From an uncultured Collinsella sp. (GTDB lineage Bacteria; Actinomycetota; Coriobacteriia; Coriobacteriales; Coriobacteriaceae), in assembly GCA_958447915.1 (NCBI GenBank), contig CAUDCB010000042.1:1-13100 (forward strand): 13,100 bases of DNA, written 5' to 3'. Within the stretch, counting starts at the first letter, position 1. Every line of letters begins with the position of its first letter. This document shows positions 11,894 through 13,100 of the stretch, piece by piece. The notes under the pieces were generated by a model that was not told the DNA's origin, did not search any database, and saw nothing but the letters and a program-made list of their open reading frames with translations. The position numbers were made by a program, and so were the translations under genes.

Positions 11894-13006
11894 CTATAGA
11901 TACGCGCCTAGGTTGATGGCCATGGCATCGGTCTGGGTGCTTGCCTGGGTGCTGGAGCGCTCCAGTAGGAACGGCCGCACGAGTTCTTGGCGGTTGATAT
12001 CCTCGGCGGCGGTGACTGCGGTGACGGTGCGTGCTGCAGAGCCGACGTGGATATGCTTGGTCTTTGTCGGGACCTTGTTCTCGATTTGCTCCATCAGCAG
12101 TTGGACACCCTTGCGGCCAATCTCGTAGCCCGGAGGCGCTACCGTGGTCAGTGGGACCGACCCGCTCCAGGCGAGCGGGTTACCGTCGCAGCCGGCCACG
12201 CGGACCTGCTCGGGGACGGAGATGCCTTTGTCGACCAATGCCGAGATAACGCCCGAGGCCAACACGTCGGTCAGGCCGACGACAAAATCGGGGCGTTCGT
12301 CGGCAGGGCGCTCGGCAATCTGGGCGCCGATGCTGTAACCGTCGGCAGCGGTATTCCATTCGCCGGCGTCGATGACTTCGATCTTGATATCGGGGTGCAG
12401 GGCAAGGGCCTTGTGAATGCCAAGTACGCGTAGGGTGAGCTGCATGAATGCCGCTCTGCCCACAACGGTGATATGGTGTGTGCCGCGGGCGATGGCGAGC
12501 TCGGCGATAATGCGCCCCTGTGCCTCGTTGTCGGCCGCTACGTAGTAGCCGGGCTCGGAGCAATGGATGTCCAGGTGGACGATTGGCACGGGCATCTTGG
12601 TCATGGCCGGGTGCCAGTCGGGGGACGCCATGGGCTGAACCATGACGCCGGACATCTGCGTGCCCATAAAATAGCGCAGGTAATGGTCCTGGAGAATATC
12701 GTCGTTATCGGCGTTGGCGATGAGTAGGTCGTAACCGTGCTTGCGGGCCTCGTTATGGGCGCCGCTGGCAATTTGGAGCGAAAAACCGTGGTCGAGACGG
12801 GGGAGCACCAGGCCAAAGGACTTGGTGGCGCCGCCCGCGAGCTGACGAGCGCTTTGGTTGGGCAGGTAGCCAAGGCGATTGATGGTCTCGTTAATGAGCT
12901 TGAGGGTCTCGGGGCGCAGCTTTTCGGGATGGTTGAGCGCGTTGGAAACCGTGCCCAACGAAACCCCGGCCTCGCGCGCGACGTCGCTGATTTTTACCTT
13001 TGCCAT
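11894..13006 (-). CDS. LacI-family transcriptional regulator (second copy)
   Basis: A 370-residue regulator. The helix-turn-helix KISDVAREAGVSLGTVSNAL is followed by the hinge segment NQSARQLAGGAT and a periplasmic-binding-like sensor domain (GLVLPRLDHGFSLQIASGA, GVMVQPMASPDW, VAGCDGNPLAWSGSVPLTTV). Residues after about 340 form an extra tail rich in Ser/Thr/Gln. The ATG at 13006 is preceded by AAAGGGG and gives MAKVKISDVAREAG, the standard family start. The in-frame extension to 13072 would run through the promoter and is rejected. It is not closely similar to the other LacI-type protein in the window, so it should answer to a different ligand. Its targets are probably outside the window, beyond 13100. 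Confidence 0.9.
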   Translation of the reverse strand: MAKVKISDVAREAGVSLGTVSNALNHPEKLRPETLKLINETINRLGYLPNQSARQLAGGATKSFGLVLPRLDHGFSLQIASGAHNEARKHGYDLLIANADNDDILQDHYLRYFMGTQMSGVMVQPMASPDWHPAMTKMPVPIVHLDIHCSEPGYYVAADNEAQGRIIAELAIARGTHHITVVGRAAFMQLTLRVLGIHKALALHPDIKIEVIDAGEWNTAADGYSIGAQIAERPADERPDFVVGLTDVLASGVISALVDKGISVPEQVRVAGCDGNPLAWSGSVPLTTVAPPGYEIGRKGVQLLMEQIENKVPTKTKHIHVGSAARTVTAVTAAEDINRQELVRPFLLERSSTQASTQTDAMAINLGAYL

Positions 13007-13041
13007 AGCGGCCCCTTTGATGCGTTTCAAGTACAAGCCAG

Positions 13042-13072
13042 ATTGTAGCATCGCCCGCCTCTGAAGTGTCAA
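13042..13072 (-). promoter_or_regulatory. Promoter of the second LacI-type gene
   Basis: On the - strand, TTGACA (13072-13067, 6 of 6) is followed after 19 nt by TACAAT (13047-13042, 5 of 6), which carries an upstream TG (TGCTACAAT, extended -10). The long spacer is tolerable with the extended -10. Transcription would start near 13035, about 30 nt before the ATG. Confidence 0.65.
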
Positions 13073-13100
13073 AACCTGCCAATTAGGGACAGGTTTATTT
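13073..13100 (-). repeat. Dispersed palindromic repeat, copy R3 (inverted, cut by the window end)
   Basis: These 28 bases match the reverse complement of R2 with three mismatches. They begin with AACCTGCCAA and contain AGGGACAGG. The copy is opposite in orientation to R1 and R2 and continues beyond the window. Its inner edge abuts the -35 box of the LacI-type gene. Confidence 0.75.

Overview
The window is about 60% G+C and reads like the chromosome of a gut Actinomycetota, most likely a Coriobacteriia member such as Collinsella. That assignment rests on base composition, codon choice and the look of the proteins and dispersed repeats. No rRNA or tRNA gene is present to confirm it.

Layout. 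(1) Positions 1-812 hold the 3' end of an elongation factor G-like GTPase gene on +, interrupted by an in-frame TAG at 33-35. It ends at a bidirectional terminator. (2) Positions 943-3056 on - hold a LacI-type regulator (true start probably GTG at 3056) followed by an anchored or secreted DNA/RNA non-specific endonuclease. (3) Positions 3057-3471 are a divergent control region with candidate LacI-type operators and a promoter. (4) Positions 3472-9468 on + hold a six-gene carbohydrate cluster: fructose-family PTS EIIBC, a GatZ/KbaZ-like protein without its usual GatY partner, a transaldolase, transketolase N and C halves, and a stand-alone PTS EIIA. The three upstream gene junctions carry RNA hairpins (a pseudoknot-like element, an intrinsic terminator and a third hairpin). 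The last two junctions are tightly coupled. (5) Positions 9553-10077 are a small low-complexity island between two near-identical 52-bp repeats. It contains an array of at least nine perfect TTAGAGAGA sites in both orientations, with a 94-codon ORF running through them. (6) Positions 10084-10962 on - hold larE, and 11130-11780 on + a HAD phosphatase. They are divergently transcribed. (7) A 21-bp perfect inverted repeat terminates both the HAD gene and a second LacI-type regulator (13006-11894, -). A third, inverted copy of the dispersed repeat runs off the window end.

How the genes fit together (inference). The PTS would import and phosphorylate a ketohexose-like sugar. No 1-phosphofructokinase is present, so the product need not be fructose-1-phosphate. 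The GatZ-like protein may convert the sugar phosphate, for instance by epimerisation, to a form that transaldolase and the split transketolase feed into the non-oxidative pentose phosphate pathway. The divergent LacI-type protein is the natural regulator. The sugar itself cannot be read from the sequence.
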